Assembly (NCBI RefSeq): GCF_002277955.1
Contig: NZ_CP018477.1
Coordinates: forward strand, 186,001-250,000
From: Thermogutta terrifontis
GTDB taxonomy: Bacteria > Planctomycetota > Planctomycetia > Pirellulales > Thermoguttaceae
Direction of reading: 5' to 3'
Length of the DNA stretch: 64,000 nucleotides
The translations under genes were made by a program, and so were the position numbers. Under the pieces are notes generated by a model. That model saw nothing but the letters and a program-made list of their open reading frames with translations, was not told the DNA's origin and did no database searches. Shown here in pieces: positions 1 to 10,288 of this stretch. Position 1 is the stretch's first letter, and each line of letters starts with the position of its first letter.

Positions 1-1
1 G

Positions 2-259
2 GACATCGTGGCCACCGATGGGAAAACGTGGATCTTTGTGGAAGTGCGTTCCCGCCGTTTGGACTCTGATCCTGATATTGCAGAAACCGTGACGACGGCC
101 AAGCAGCGTCGCGTGATCCGGGCGGCTTTGCAGTACCTGAGGTCACACGGTGGTCCACGGCGACCGATGCGGTTCGATGTGATCACCGTGCTCTGGCCGA
201 AAAACGACATCGACATTCCCAAAATCACCCATTGGGAGTCCGCGTTCGGCTGCGACTGA
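2..259 (+). CDS. YraN/UPF0102 family endonuclease-like protein (5' truncated by window edge)
   Basis: The reading frame is open from the window edge, so the true start lies upstream. The visible residues begin DIVATDGKTWIFVEVRSR, which matches the D-x-I/L-A-x-D...FVEVR core of the UPF0102/YraN family, a small restriction-endonuclease-like fold. In that fold the Asp, the E of FVEVR and a following Lys or Gln form the metal site. A later AKQRR stretch and the MRFDVITV strand also fit the family. The protein ends 86 residues after the edge, near the usual C-terminus. The cellular role of the family is not established; a DNA-processing role is usually assumed. Confidence 0.85.
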   Translation, partial: DIVATDGKTWIFVEVRSRRLDSDPDIAETVTTAKQRRVIRAALQYLRSHGGPRRPMRFDVITVLWPKNDIDIPKITHWESAFGCD

Positions 260-377
260 GGGAGCGAAAATTTTCCCCCGCTGTGCGTTCCGGGGTCAAA
301 GGGCAAACCCGGCGGTAGCAGAACACTTCAATTGCGGGAACGCTTGCAGATTGGGAATCTCTTTTCATCCCGGTCCT

Positions 378-758
378 TCAGCGCGGTTTGCGGGGAAAAC
401 CGGCCATCACGGCGGTTTCCACGTCGTCATAGACGGGAAGTCTCCGAATCAGCCCCGTCACTTCCAGGGCCCGGCGATTGTTCGGGGAGACGTGGCACAG
501 GCGAACGAGTCCTCCTCGCGCTTCCAGGTTCCTCTGCAACTTCACGAGTTGGCCAATCAAAAAAGAGTTCAACAACTGGATTCCATCCAGACAGAGGATG
601 ACCCGATTCACCAAACAGCGTTCGAGCAACTGACACAGCTCGTCGGCCAAGGGGACAAGTTCCGAAGTGCCTTCCCCGCGGGGAACAGGCCGCACGATAA
701 GCCAGCCTTCTCCCCGCATGACTTCCAGATCCCAGCCTAGCGTCGTCTGCGCGTTCAT
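378..758 (-). CDS. STAS-domain protein (anti-sigma-factor-antagonist-like)
   Basis: A 126-residue single-domain protein. The central strand VNRVILCLDGIQLLNS followed by FLIGQLVKLQ matches the STAS fold, and the Ser in LLNSFLIG sits where SpoIIAA-type antagonists are phosphorylated. The C-terminus (RALEVTGLIRRLPVYDDVETAV) is the typical last helix and strand. The frame extends 45 codons further upstream, but the ATG at 758 has a clear AAAGGAG site, so I start there. Partner-switching regulation of a sigma factor or an enzyme is the usual role. No kinase or phosphatase partner is adjacent, so the pathway is unknown. Confidence 0.8.
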   Translation of the reverse strand: MNAQTTLGWDLEVMRGEGWLIVRPVPRGEGTSELVPLADELCQLLERCLVNRVILCLDGIQLLNSFLIGQLVKLQRNLEARGGLVRLCHVSPNNRRALEVTGLIRRLPVYDDVETAVMAGFPRKPR

Positions 759-1158
759 GACCGACTCCTTTCTCCCTCCCACCAAACAACACGGACAAGA
801 CTCAAGCCCCCGGGAGCCGCTGCCAAGACAAGGATGCAACTTCAACGGCTGGTCCTGGAGATTTATTCTCGCCTTGGGGCCTCGCTGCGCCAATAACCTG
901 GCCGAGGGGGAAATCTTACCTGTATTGCCTACTCATTCCATGTTCGCAGGCCGCTTCCGAACGGTTTTCCACAACGGGGGACCAAGTGGCTTGACAGAAG
1001 GTTTTGCAGCGAAGCGAGACGCAGACCTCGCAAAGCACCACTTCAAGCTGGAAGCAACTCACGGTATCGGTCTGGGCGTGCGCGACAACCAGGCCAAGCA
1101 ATTCCAACAAGCAGAGCAGCATTCCGGTTTGGGGTTGGTCGGCACCGACCTGACTTAT
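759..1158. other. Intergenic stretch without a convincing gene
   Basis: About 400 bases between the STAS gene and the first repeat tract. A minus-strand frame of 82 codons (916-1164) begins inside the conserved arm of the repeat, has no recognisable domain and no good ribosome-binding site, so I do not call it. No tRNA, terminator with a T-run, or riboswitch was seen. Confidence 0.5.
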
Positions 1159-1603
1159 CCCCACTTTTACAAAACCCTACGACATCCCACGGGCACCACG
1201 TATCGTAGGGGCAATTCATGAATTGCCCCTACCCGGGAATCGTTTTCGTGATCTCGGCAAAACAACCGCAAGCGCGAAGGTTGTGAAGGCTAAAGCCTTC
1301 ACCGAAAAGCGGCGATGAATCGCCGCACTCCATGGAGTGCGGGGCTTTAGCCCCGCTTTCCACGCGGGACTTCAGTCCCCGGCGGGAGGGCAATGGATGA
1401 TCGAACGGTGAATGACGGACCTGACGAACGGGTGCCTCCGAGAGGGGGACCCGACGGGCAGATCCCTCCGAAATTTTTTCGGAGGGGCACGCTTGTCGTG
1501 CCCGGCGAAAGCCAGAGGATCATCCATGTTGGAACCGCGGACCTGACAAGCAGGACCCTCCACGAGGCGGACCTGACAAGCAGTGCCCGCCGGGTCGTAT
1601 TTC
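1159..1603. repeat. REP-like repeat tract 1 (palindrome, five-hairpin module, ACAAG hairpins)
   Basis: This tract contains all three repeat modules. At 1159-1204 is the conserved left arm (begins CCCCACTTTTACAAAA). It leads into a perfect 28-bp palindrome at 1205-1232, with half-site GTAGGGGCAATTCA. At 1283-1384 is the five-hairpin chain: GTGAAGGCTAAAGCCTTCAC, GGCGATGAATCGCC, GCACTCCATGGAGTGC, GGGGCTTTAGCCCC, then a GGGACT-TC-AGTCCC hairpin. From about 1416 to 1590 follow ACAAG-loop hairpins, including a perfect one at 1485-1503 (written as the CTTGT complement) and a near-perfect one at 1539-1557. Related tracts recur at seven other places in the window. Confidence 0.9.
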
Positions 1604-1876
1604 GCTCCCACGCGAACCCCTGTGAAGGTCCGCGCCCCCGTGGGCGAGGGAAAAGAGGGGATGAGTCAGGGCAATGACAGGTGGATGAGAGGACGTGTCA
1701 AACTTACAATAGCCACCGGCGTGCATGCAGGGTTCTGAGAACGAACTCGTTCTTTTCTCGGTGGAACACGGAAGTGAATTGTTTTTGCCAGGATCAAAAA
1801 GACAGGCTCTGACTCAGCATGACAGATGCGCACAGCGCGGGGTGTTACTGTGATGGTCGGGGAGAGGAGCCGTTCC

Positions 1877-3589
1877 ATGAGCAGATTCCAACCTTGGGCG
1901 TTCGTCCTCATGGTGGGCGCACTTCTGATGGGCACGGTTTGCCGCGGCCAGAGTCAGGCCGCGGAGGCCCGTCCGTCAAGGCCCAACGTGATTCTCATCA
2001 TCACCGACGATCAGGGTTACGGTGATTTGCACTGTAACGGCAATCCCCTCATCAAGACGCCCAATCTGGATCGCCTTGCCCGGGAAAGTGTGCGGTTGAC
2101 AGACTTCCATGTGGACCCCACCTGTTCGCCGACCCGCGCTGCCCTGATGACAGGACGCTATTCGTGTCGGACCGGCGTTTGGCACACCATCATGGGGCGA
2201 TCGTTACTGCGCCGGGATGAGGTGACGATGGCGCAGCTCTTCCGCCAGGCGGGCTATCGCACGGCCATTTTCGGAAAATGGCACCTGGGGGATAGCTTTC
2301 CCTATCGGCCGTGGGATCGCGGTTTCGAGGAATGTCTCATTCATTTGGGCGGGGGCATCGGTCAGGGCCCGGACTACTGGGGCAATACCTACTTTTCTCC
2401 CACGCTCTGTCACAATGGTTCGTGGGAAAAACACGAGGGGTATTGCACGGACATCTTTTTCCGTGAAGCTCTCAAATTCATCACATCACACCGGGACGAA
2501 CCATTCTTCGTCTATCTTCCCACCAATGCACCGCACGCACCGCTTCAGGTCGAGGAGCGGTACGCCCAGCCATATCGAGAGGCGGGGCTTCCCGACAACC
2601 TAGCCAGGTTTTACGGCATGATCACCAATATCGATGAGAATGTCGGCCGACTCCTGGAGAGTTTGAAGCAACTCCACTTGGAAGAGAAGACCATCCTCGT
2701 GTTCATGACCGACAACGGCACGGCAGGGGGAGGATTCAATGCCGGAATGCGGGGCAAAAAAGGTTCCATGTACGAAGGAGGGCATCGCGTTCCCTGTTTC
2801 ATCCGCTGGCCGGGAAAACTCACGCCCAAAGAGGTCCCTGGCTTGACGGCTCACCTTGACTTGCTGCCGACGCTGATGGATTTCTGCGGCGTCCCGCTTC
2901 CGAAGGATCTCAAACTGGACGGCATCACTCTGCGCCCCTATTTGGAAACTGAGCAACCAGTTCCGGAACGGACTCTGGTGGTGCAGGTAAACAGGGTGGA
3001 TCATCCTCGGCCGTGGGCCGCCTCGGCGGTGTTGGAGGGGCCCTGGCGGCTCATTGACGGAAAGGAACTCTACGATTTGCGGAGTGATCCCGGCCAGCAG
3101 CACGACGTGGCCTCGGAACATCCGGAGAAAGTCGCTGAACTCCGCGGTGCGTATGAGCGGTGGTATGCTGATGTGTCCCAACGTTTTGGGGAATATTGCG
3201 AGCTGGTCCTTGGCGCACCGGAACAGAATCCCGTGATACTCTGCTCGCATGATTGGCACGGGAACATCGTTCCCTGGGATCAAAGCCAGATGCAAAGAGG
3301 CCTCAAGGGGCAGGGTTTTTGGGCGGTGGAATTTGCTCGTCCCGGACGGTACCGATTCGAGCTTCGGGATCGGCCACCATACGTGTCCTTCAAGCTTCCG
3401 AAAGGAAGGGCTCGGCTGGTAGTCGAAGGTCTGCTGGACAAGGAAAAGCCGATCCCGCCGGATGCCGAGGGCGTTGTCTTCGAGGCCGATCTGCCGGCAG
3501 GCAAAACCAAGCTGGAGGCGCGGCACGTGGAGGAAGACGGCTCCTGGCGTGGGTTTTATTTTGTTGTCGTCACCCGCGTGGAGCCGTGA
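1877..3589 (+). CDS. Exported type-I (formylglycine) sulfatase
   Basis: A 570-residue arylsulfatase-family protein that hydrolyses a sulfate ester, probably on sulfated polysaccharide. The start at 1877 follows a GGAGAGGAG site and gives a signal peptide (MSRFQPWAFVLMVGALLMGT...). The in-frame upstream start would bury it. The N-terminal strand NVILIITDDQGYGD carries the calcium-binding Asp pair. CSPTR (C83) is the C-x-P-x-R signature whose Cys is converted to formylglycine by a maturase. GKWHLGD is the second sulfatase signature, and FMTDNGT supplies further metal ligands. The last 150 residues form a separate beta-rich C-terminal domain. Substrate cannot be predicted. Sulfatase expansion is typical of planctomycetes. 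Confidence 0.93.
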   Translation: MSRFQPWAFVLMVGALLMGTVCRGQSQAAEARPSRPNVILIITDDQGYGDLHCNGNPLIKTPNLDRLARESVRLTDFHVDPTCSPTRAALMTGRYSCRTGVWHTIMGRSLLRRDEVTMAQLFRQAGYRTAIFGKWHLGDSFPYRPWDRGFEECLIHLGGGIGQGPDYWGNTYFSPTLCHNGSWEKHEGYCTDIFFREALKFITSHRDEPFFVYLPTNAPHAPLQVEERYAQPYREAGLPDNLARFYGMITNIDENVGRLLESLKQLHLEEKTILVFMTDNGTAGGGFNAGMRGKKGSMYEGGHRVPCFIRWPGKLTPKEVPGLTAHLDLLPTLMDFCGVPLPKDLKLDGITLRPYLETEQPVPERTLVVQVNRVDHPRPWAASAVLEGPWRLIDGKELYDLRSDPGQQHDVASEHPEKVAELRGAYERWYADVSQRFGEYCELVLGAPEQNPVILCSHDWHGNIVPWDQSQMQRGLKGQGFWAVEFARPGRYRFELRDRPPYVSFKLPKGRARLVVEGLLDKEKPIPPDAEGVVFEADLPAGKTKLEARHVEEDGSWRGFYFVVVTRVEP

Positions 3590-3622
3590 GGCTACACTTT
3601 TTCTCCAAATTGATGTGTCAAA

Positions 3623-4957
3623 TCACCGCGAGCTGACGGTTTTGGCGGCGGGTTGCTCGGAGGATTGTTCCAGCCGGGCGACGTCCTGGGAGAGCCGCAT
3701 CGAGCAGAACTTTGGGCCGCACATGCTGCAGTATTTGGCATGAAGGCTGGTTCCGGGTCGGGCCGTCTCTTCCCACATCCGCCGCGCTGTCTCCGGATCG
3801 ATCGCCAGTCGGAACTGCTCTTCCCAGTCGAACCGGAAACGTGCCCGGCTGAGTTGATCATCCCAATCGCGGGCACCGGGGCGGTGTCGTGCGACATCCG
3901 CTGCATGCGCGGCAATCTTGTAGGCCACCACTCCCTGTCGGACATCTTCCAGCGTGGGCAATCCGAGGTGCTCCCGGGGGGTCACGTAGCAAAGCATGGC
4001 GGCGCCATACCAGGCGGCCATGGCTGCTCCGATCGCGCTTGCGATGTGGTCGTAGCCTGGCGCCACATCCGTGACAAGCGGTCCCAGCACATAGAAGGGG
4101 GCTTCGTCGCACCATTCCATCTGCAGGCGGATATTCCGCTCGATCTGGTCCATGGGGACGTGACCCGGACCTTCAATCATGACCTGGCAGCCTCTCGCCC
4201 GCGCCCGCCGGGCAAGCTCGCCCATCACCTTCAGTTCGGCGAACTGGGCTTCGTCGCTGGCGTCGGCGAGACATCCCGGTCGAAGTCCGTCGCCCAGGCT
4301 CCAGCTCACGTCGTACTGCCGCATGATGTCGCACAGGTCGTCAAAGTGCGTGTACAGCGGATTTTGCTCTTTATGGACCGCCATCCACTTGGCAATCAGA
4401 GACCCGCCGCGACTGACGATGCCCGTGATCCGCTTTTCCACCAGGGGCAGATGTTCGCGCAGCAAGGCGCAGTGGATGGTCATGTAATCCACGCCCTGGG
4501 CGGCCTGCTGCTCGACCACATCGAGGAAGTGTTGCGGCGTCATATCGGCGATGTCGTCGAGTTCCTCGGCCACCTGATAGATGGGCACGGTCCCCACGGG
4601 GACAGGCGACGCGTCGATGATCCGCTGGCGGATTCCCACAATATCTGGACCAGTGGAGAGGTCCATGATCGTGTCAGCCCCCAGGCTGATCGCGCAGTGA
4701 ACCTTTTGCAGCTCGCATTCGACGTCGCTTTGCAATGCCGAATTACCAAGATTGGCGTTGATCTTGGTGCGGCATGCGATGCCGATACCGATGGGCTTAA
4801 GTCCCTTTTTGAGATGAACTTTGTTGGCCGGGATGATCATCCGCCCCCGGGCGACCTCGTCCCGCACAAATTCTGGGCTGAGGTGCTCGGAGCGAGCGAC
4901 GTATTCCATTTCCGGTGTGATTTCCCCGGCCCGAGCGGCTTCGATCTGTGTGGCCAT
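3623..4957 (-). CDS. thiC: Phosphomethylpyrimidine synthase ThiC
   Basis: A 444-residue radical-SAM enzyme converting aminoimidazole ribotide to hydroxymethylpyrimidine phosphate in thiamine biosynthesis. Family landmarks are seen: NANLGNSAL near the N-terminus, [33 protein letters not shown], and the C-terminal cluster motif C410-x2-C413-x4-C418 (CSMCGPKFC). The ATG at 4957 has a GGGAGG site seven or eight bases upstream; the longer frame lacks one. The gene faces the sulfatase convergently, with only a 33-base gap. No thiamine operon partner is adjacent, and I could not find the usual THI-box (TPP riboswitch) motifs in the leader. Confidence 0.97.
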   Translation of the reverse strand: MATQIEAARAGEITPEMEYVARSEHLSPEFVRDEVARGRMIIPANKVHLKKGLKPIGIGIACRTKINANLGNSALQSDVECELQKVHCAISLGADTIMDLSTGPDIVGIRQRIIDASPVPVGTVPIYQVAEELDDIADMTPQHFLDVVEQQAAQGVDYMTIHCALLREHLPLVEKRITGIVSRGGSLIAKWMAVHKEQNPLYTHFDDLCDIMRQYDVSWSLGDGLRPGCLADASDEAQFAELKVMGELARRARARGCQVMIEGPGHVPMDQIERNIRLQMEWCDEAPFYVLGPLVTDVAPGYDHIASAIGAAMAAWYGAAMLCYVTPREHLGLPTLEDVRQGVVAYKIAAHAADVARHRPGARDWDDQLSRARFRFDWEEQFRLAIDPETARRMWEETARPGTSLHAKYCSMCGPKFCSMRLSQDVARLEQSSEQPAAKTVSSR

Positions 4958-5503
4958 CTTAATGTATCCTCCCAAGCGAGGTAATCTTTCCCATGGAACC
5001 ACGCACAAAGAACTCGGCGTCCGACGCCGACTCAACCTTTATCTTATTGTGTGCCACCAGAACGGCAACCGATGCGTGGCGTGCTGGAGTCGGTTGCGTT
5101 GGTCGCATCTTGGATTCAAGCAGGGTCTGGAAAGATCGTTTGCTGCGGGAAAAATCCCTTTTTTTCGCACTTGGAGGAAATGCTGTTTTCGGGGCCGTTG
5201 GAAGTCCCTGTTGCAAGTCCGCCGTCCCGCGGTGTGCAAACACAGCAAAGGGCTCCTCGGTGGTGACGCAAGTATGGTTTTAGATGCCGTCAAATGATCC
5301 ATTTTTGAAGTGATTCTGGTTATACTGGAGGTGAATCCTCCCTGAAAGAATTGTCTTCCCCCCTTAAGTTGCATTCACAAAGTCTCGCTCAAGGCCTTTG
5401 AGAACCAAATGATACCGGCGGTGTTTGGTATCTGTAGATCGATGAGCGTACGAGGGAGCACCTCCGGAAGATGGTTGCGGTCGCCTTGCCGTGGAGTGTT
5501 TTG
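4958..5503. other. Divergent intergenic region between thiC and the RND operon
   Basis: About 545 bases that should hold the promoters of both flanking units. A TATACT box at 5321-5326 is a possible -10 element for the efflux operon, but no good -35 lies at the right spacing. A GGCGTC-CGACGCC-type inverted repeat near 5017-5030 is in the thiC leader. No riboswitch, small gene or repeat-family element was recognised. Confidence 0.4.
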
Positions 5504-6832
5504 ATGAGTATTCGGCAGAAGTTATTGGCTGTTTTGTTGGTTGCGGACAGTGTTTTCGCAATCGCTGGTTGTGAAACGGCACCCTCAGCGGCACCGCCTC
5601 CACGGCCCCCTGAAGTTGCTGTCTATACGGTGGAAACAACGAAAGTGCGTATCACCACAGAGTTGCCGGGGCGAACGGCCTCGTATCTGGTCTCGGAGGT
5701 TCGACCGCAGGTCAATGGGGTCATCTTGAAGCGGCTTTTCGAAGAAGGTTCCGAAGTCAAGGCCGGTCAGGTCCTGTATCAAATCGATCCGGCACCTTAC
5801 CAGGCGGCTTACGACATGGCGGTGGCCAATTTGGAGACAGCCAAGCAGGCGGTGGAGAAAGCTAAAGCGGCTTTGGAGGCTAGCCTCGCGGCACAAAAGG
5901 AGCAGGAGGCCCTTTTTCATCTTGCCCGCACAAATCTAGAACGGTACGAGCGGATGTACGAGGCATCGGCGACCACGGCCATGGAACGGGATCAGGCGGT
6001 GACAAATGCCGAGGTGGCTGAGGCCGCCTTGCTTGCCGCCAAGGCCCGCGTCGAAACTGATCGCAAGGCCCTGGCCGCCGCGGAGGCCGCCGTCCGTCAG
6101 GCCGAGGCCGCCCTTGAAGCGGCCAAAATCAATCTCGATTACACCAAGGTCACGGCTCCCATTTCTGGCCGCATCGGGCGATCCCGCGTCACGGAAGGTG
6201 CCATCGTCACAGCGTACCAGGCCACGCCGCTCGTCACGATCCAGCAGTTCGACCCAATTTATGTGGATATCCCTCAATCGACCAGCCAGTTATATCGTCT
6301 TCGTCGGGCACTGGAACAAGGACGATTCAAAGCGGAGGGGACCGACAAAGTTAAGATCATCCTCGAAGACGGGACTGTTTATCCACATGAAGGCATTCTG
6401 AAATTCCGCGATGTGAGCGTGGATCCCGGGACGGAATCGGTCATTGTGCGCGTCATCGTTCCCAATCCGGAGGGCGAATTGCTTCCAGGGATGTTTGTTC
6501 GGGCCGTCATTGAGCTCGGCGAGCAACAGGATGCCATTTTGGTGCCTCAGCAGGCCGTTCAGCGGGATTCCCGGGGGGAGCCTTTCGTGTGGGTTGTGGA
6601 CAAGGAGAACAAAGTCCATGTCCGCGATCTCGTCACGGATCGTGCTTTCGGAAATCGCTGGCTGGTGCTGGAAGGATTGACGGCTGGCGAGCGAATCGTG
6701 GTGGAGGGCATGCAGCGGCTCAAACCCGACATGACGGTCAACGTCGTGCCTTGGACTGAGACATCTTCCACCGCATCGCCCACCAAAGGAGAGGAATCGT
6801 CAAAAGCATCTGAGCCTACCAACGGGAGGTAG
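5504..6832 (+). CDS. RND efflux periplasmic adaptor lipoprotein (AcrA/MexA type)
   Basis: A 442-residue membrane-fusion protein linking an inner-membrane RND pump to an outer-membrane channel. The chosen start (GGAG seven bases upstream) yields a lipoprotein signal ending in the lipobox IAG-C. An alternative ATG lies 33 bases upstream. The lipoyl halves are VRPQVNGVILKRLFEEGSEVKAGQVLYQID and YTKVTAPISGRIGRSRVTEG. Between them is a long Ala-rich hairpin coiled coil (about residues 95-190). The C-terminal beta-barrel and membrane-proximal domains follow, with LLPGMFVRAVIELG and QQAVQRDSRGEPFVWVV. It stops two bases before the pump gene, so the two are cotranscribed. No TolC-like gene is present in the window. 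Confidence 0.93.
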   Translation: MSIRQKLLAVLLVADSVFAIAGCETAPSAAPPPRPPEVAVYTVETTKVRITTELPGRTASYLVSEVRPQVNGVILKRLFEEGSEVKAGQVLYQIDPAPYQAAYDMAVANLETAKQAVEKAKAALEASLAAQKEQEALFHLARTNLERYERMYEASATTAMERDQAVTNAEVAEAALLAAKARVETDRKALAAAEAAVRQAEAALEAAKINLDYTKVTAPISGRIGRSRVTEGAIVTAYQATPLVTIQQFDPIYVDIPQSTSQLYRLRRALEQGRFKAEGTDKVKIILEDGTVYPHEGILKFRDVSVDPGTESVIVRVIVPNPEGELLPGMFVRAVIELGEQQDAILVPQQAVQRDSRGEPFVWVVDKENKVHVRDLVTDRAFGNRWLVLEGLTAGERIVVEGMQRLKPDMTVNVVPWTETSSTASPTKGEESSKASEPTNGR

Positions 6833-6834
6833 CC

Positions 6835-9800
6835 GTGTTATCCCGATTTTTTCTCGATCGACCCGTTTTTGCCTGGGTGATCGCGATCATGATTATGGTT
6901 CTCGGTGGGCTGGCGATCTATCATCTGCCCATCTCGCAGTATCCGGATATCGCACCGCCGACGATCCGTATCACGGCCTTTTATCCAGGCGGGTCAGCCG
7001 AAACTGTCGAAAACAGCGTGACCCAGATCATCGAGCAGAAGATGACGGGGCTCGATGACATGATCTATTTTTCCGCCACCAGCGACTCGGCGGGTTCCTG
7101 CAATATCGAGTTGACGTTCGCTCCAGGGACAGACCCTGATCTCGCCTGGGCCAAAGTCCAGAATAAGCTGCAACTGGCCATGGCCAGCCTGCCGGAGATG
7201 GTTCAGCGCATGGGGATCACGGTCCGCAAGGCGACGCGGAACTATCTCCTGATCGCCAGTATCATCAGTCAAGATGGGCGCCTGAGGGATATCGACCTCC
7301 GGGACTATGCTCAGTCCAACCTCGAAAAAGTCCTGGCGCGTGTGCCGGGTGTTGGCGAAGTCGAGGTCTTCGGCAGCCAGTACGCGATGCGGATCTGGGT
7401 GAATCCAGACAAACTGACCGCGTACCAGTTGACCATGGAAGATGTGATCCGGGCCGTCCGGGCCTACAACGTGGAAGTTTCGGCCGGTCAATTCGGTGGA
7501 GCGCCTGCCGTTCCTGGCCAGAGGCTCAATGCCAGCATCGTCGTTCAAAATCTGCTGCAAACGCCCGAGGAATTTGCCAGTATCCCGATCGTTGTTCAGC
7601 CGGACGGTGCTATCGTCCGTATTCGGGACGTTGCGCGGGTTGAAATCGGAACGGACTCCTACGCGACCAGTATCAAGTATAACGGGATGCCGTCGGCTGG
7701 GTTGGCCGTGCGACTGGAACCGGGGGCCAATGCCCTCGACACCGCCGACCGCGTCAAGAAACGTCTGGCCGAATTGAGTCAGTACTTTCCCCCAGGGGTC
7801 AAAGTGGTCTATCCCTACGACACAACCCCGTTCATTCGTGTTGCCATTTATGAAGTCGTGAAGACACTTTTCGAAGCCGTTGGCCTGGTCTTTCTGGTGA
7901 TGCTGCTATTCCTGGGTAACCTGCGGGCAACGCTCATTCCAACAATCGCGGTACCGGTCGTCCTCCTGGGGACGTTTGCGGTCTTGGGGGCCATGGGCTT
8001 TTCGATCAATATGCTCACGATGTTCGCCATGGTGCTAGCGATTGGACTTCTGGTGGACGACGCCATCGTCGTTGTTGAAAACGTGGAACGGATCATGAGC
8101 GAAGAAGGCCTTCCCCCACGCGAGGCCACCATCAAATCCATGGAACAGATCACAAGTGCCCTGATCGGGATCGGTCTGGTCCTCTCCGCTGTTTTTGGCC
8201 CGATGGCGTTTTTCCCAGGATCGACGGGCATCATTTACCGTCAGTTTTCCGTGACCATCATTTCCGCCATGCTGCTTTCTGTGGTGGTGGCCCTGATCCT
8301 GACGCCGGTCCTCTGTGCGTCGCTTCTGAAACCTGTTCCTAAGGGACATGAACCAGGCGAAAACGCGATCTGGTTTCTGCGATGGTTCTTTGTCGGATTC
8401 GACCGGATCTTTTTCTCAATTCGCGATCTCTACGTGAAGGTTGTCCATCATTCCATCCGAAATAAACTGCCTTATCTGGTGGGTTACGTATTGATTCTGA
8501 TCCTCATTGCCGATCTCTTTCTTCGTGTTCCCACAGGATTTCTCCCTCAGGAAGACCAGGGTGTTTTGATGGCCCAGATCACCTTGCCCACCGGTTCAAC
8601 CCTGGAACAGACCCAGGCTGTGGCAGACAAAGTCCAGGAATATTTTCTGGAGAAAGAGGCGGAGGGAGTGGCCTCCTGCATGACGATCGTGGGCAGTGGT
8701 TTTTCGGGACGTGCCCAGAACAACGGTATGGTTTATATCATGCTCAAAGATTGGCATCAGCGAGAACGGAAGGACCTGCGGGCAAAAGCGATCGCGGACC
8801 GAGCCATGGCCGCCCTTTCCCAGATTCGTGAGGCCAACATCTATGTCTTTCCACCGCCGGCCATCCGAGAGCTGGGTAATGCGACAGGCTTCGATTTTCA
8901 ACTGATCGACATGGGAGGAATTGGGCATGAGGCCCTGATGGCTGCCCGCAATCAGTTGCTTGCAATGGCAGCGCGTCATCCGGCGCTGCAGCGCGTTCGA
9001 CCTAACGGCATGGAGGATGTTCCCGAATACCGTGTCGATATCGATTGGGAGCGTGCCGGCGTGCTCGGTGTTCCTATCAGTACCATCCACACGACAATCT
9101 CGGCGGCATTCGGTGGGGCTTATATCAACGACTTTATTCAGGGAGGCCGTGTCAAACGAGTTTATGTTCAAGCGGACGCACCCTATCGCATGCTGCCGGA
9201 GGATTTGGAGCGGCTCTACGTCCGCAATCAAGAGGGGAAAATGGTCCCCTTCGACTCCTTCGCCACCACGCGATGGACAAGCGGTTCTCCGCGGTTGGAG
9301 CGATACAATGGCTTTCCTTCCATGAATATCTGGGGGGAACCAGCCCCCGGCCATAGTTCCGGGGAGGCCATGAAGGCCATGGAAGAACTGATGACCAAAC
9401 TGCCGCCGGGCGTGGGCTTCGATTGGACGGGGATTTCCTATCAGGAACGGATGGCGACAACCCAGGCGCCGATCCTCTACGCCTTTTCGGTCCTGGTGAT
9501 CTTCCTCTGTGTGGCGGCGCTCTATGAGAGCTGGACGATTCCCTTCGTCAACATGTTGATGTTGCCTCTGGGGGTCTTCGGTGCGTTGACAGCGACCTAC
9601 CTTCGCGGTCTACCCAACGACGTGTATTTCCAGATCGGCTTCCTCACCACGATGGGACTTTCCACCAAAAACGCGATCCTCATCATTCAGTTCATCAAAG
9701 ACCAGTTGAGCCGCGGACAACCGCTTGTTGAAGCCACGCTGGCTGCCACACGGATTCGCTTTCGCCCGGTGGTCATGACGTCGCTGGCCTTCTTCTTCGG

Positions 9801-10023
9801 GACACTCCCACTGGCTTTGGCCACCGGAGCCGGGGCCGGGGCCATGAACGCCATCGGCACGGCGGTGACGGGCGGCATGCTTTCAGCCACCTTCATCGAT
9901 CTTATCTTTATTCCCATGTTCTTCGTGCTGATTTCGCAACTCTTTGGCAGAAAGAAGCACCGGGAACAGCAACCCGGGACAACAACCATCGCGGAATCCC
10001 AGGTGGCCGACTCAGGTGCGTGA
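6835..10023 (+). CDS. RND multidrug efflux pump, HAE1 family (AcrB/MexB type)
   Basis: A 1062-residue proton-driven inner-membrane transporter, close to the usual length of the family. It begins MLSRFFLDRPVFAWVIAIMI with the first membrane helix, followed by the LPISQYPDIAPP periplasmic entry typical of HAE1 pumps. D408-D409 in the fourth helix (GLLVDDAIVVVENVERIM) are the proton-relay pair, and the Lys of STKNAILIIQF in the tenth helix completes it. Two large periplasmic loops follow helices 1 and 7. It starts with GTG. The gene sits directly behind the adaptor; substrate range is unpredictable. The outer-membrane component must be encoded elsewhere. Confidence 0.96.
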   Translation: MLSRFFLDRPVFAWVIAIMIMVLGGLAIYHLPISQYPDIAPPTIRITAFYPGGSAETVENSVTQIIEQKMTGLDDMIYFSATSDSAGSCNIELTFAPGTDPDLAWAKVQNKLQLAMASLPEMVQRMGITVRKATRNYLLIASIISQDGRLRDIDLRDYAQSNLEKVLARVPGVGEVEVFGSQYAMRIWVNPDKLTAYQLTMEDVIRAVRAYNVEVSAGQFGGAPAVPGQRLNASIVVQNLLQTPEEFASIPIVVQPDGAIVRIRDVARVEIGTDSYATSIKYNGMPSAGLAVRLEPGANALDTADRVKKRLAELSQYFPPGVKVVYPYDTTPFIRVAIYEVVKTLFEAVGLVFLVMLLFLGNLRATLIPTIAVPVVLLGTFAVLGAMGFSINMLTMFAMVLAIGLLVDDAIVVVENVERIMSEEGLPPREATIKSMEQITSALIGIGLVLSAVFGPMAFFPGSTGIIYRQFSVTIISAMLLSVVVALILTPVLCASLLKPVPKGHEPGENAIWFLRWFFVGFDRIFFSIRDLYVKVVHHSIRNKLPYLVGYVLILILIADLFLRVPTGFLPQEDQGVLMAQITLPTGSTLEQTQAVADKVQEYFLEKEAEGVASCMTIVGSGFSGRAQNNGMVYIMLKDWHQRERKDLRAKAIADRAMAALSQIREANIYVFPPPAIRELGNATGFDFQLIDMGGIGHEALMAARNQLLAMAARHPALQRVRPNGMEDVPEYRVDIDWERAGVLGVPISTIHTTISAAFGGAYINDFIQGGRVKRVYVQADAPYRMLPEDLERLYVRNQEGKMVPFDSFATTRWTSGSPRLERYNGFPSMNIWGEPAPGHSSGEAMKAMEELMTKLPPGVGFDWTGISYQERMATTQAPILYAFSVLVIFLCVAALYESWTIPFVNMLMLPLGVFGALTATYLRGLPNDVYFQIGFLTTMGLSTKNAILIIQFIKDQLSRGQPLVEATLAATRIRFRPVVMTSLAFFFGTLPLALATGAGAGAMNAIGTAVTGGMLSATFIDLIFIPMFFVLISQLFGRKKHREQQPGTTTIAESQVADSGA

Positions 10024-10288
10024 ACACCTTTGTGGCCCCGATAAACCAATCCAGATGTTATTTGTTCCAAGCTTTGTCTGGCGCGTGCAACCTCGAGTCC
10101 GTGCTTGCGCTTATGTACACAGGCCGTAGTCTTTCAATTCGAGAACAATGTTGTTTGGACCTGGGCCAATCGATATCTTCAAATCAGAGGTCCCCATCGA
10201 AAGATACTTTTTGGGGAATGGAGGAGGTGGTTGAGGACCATAGTCTTCCGTTCCTGGTTGTGGCGTTGGCACTCTGTGGTGAAACCTC

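Noticed and set aside
916-1164. 82-codon minus-strand open frame, Cys-rich
   Set aside because: Its start lies inside the conserved arm of the repeat family, it has no ribosome-binding site and no recognisable domain.
2600-3526. 308-codon minus-strand frame opposite the sulfatase gene
   Set aside because: It is an antisense shadow; the sulfatase on the plus strand has complete family motifs.
3653-4984. 443-codon plus-strand frame opposite thiC
   Set aside because: Shadow of thiC, whose product is complete and has all family motifs.
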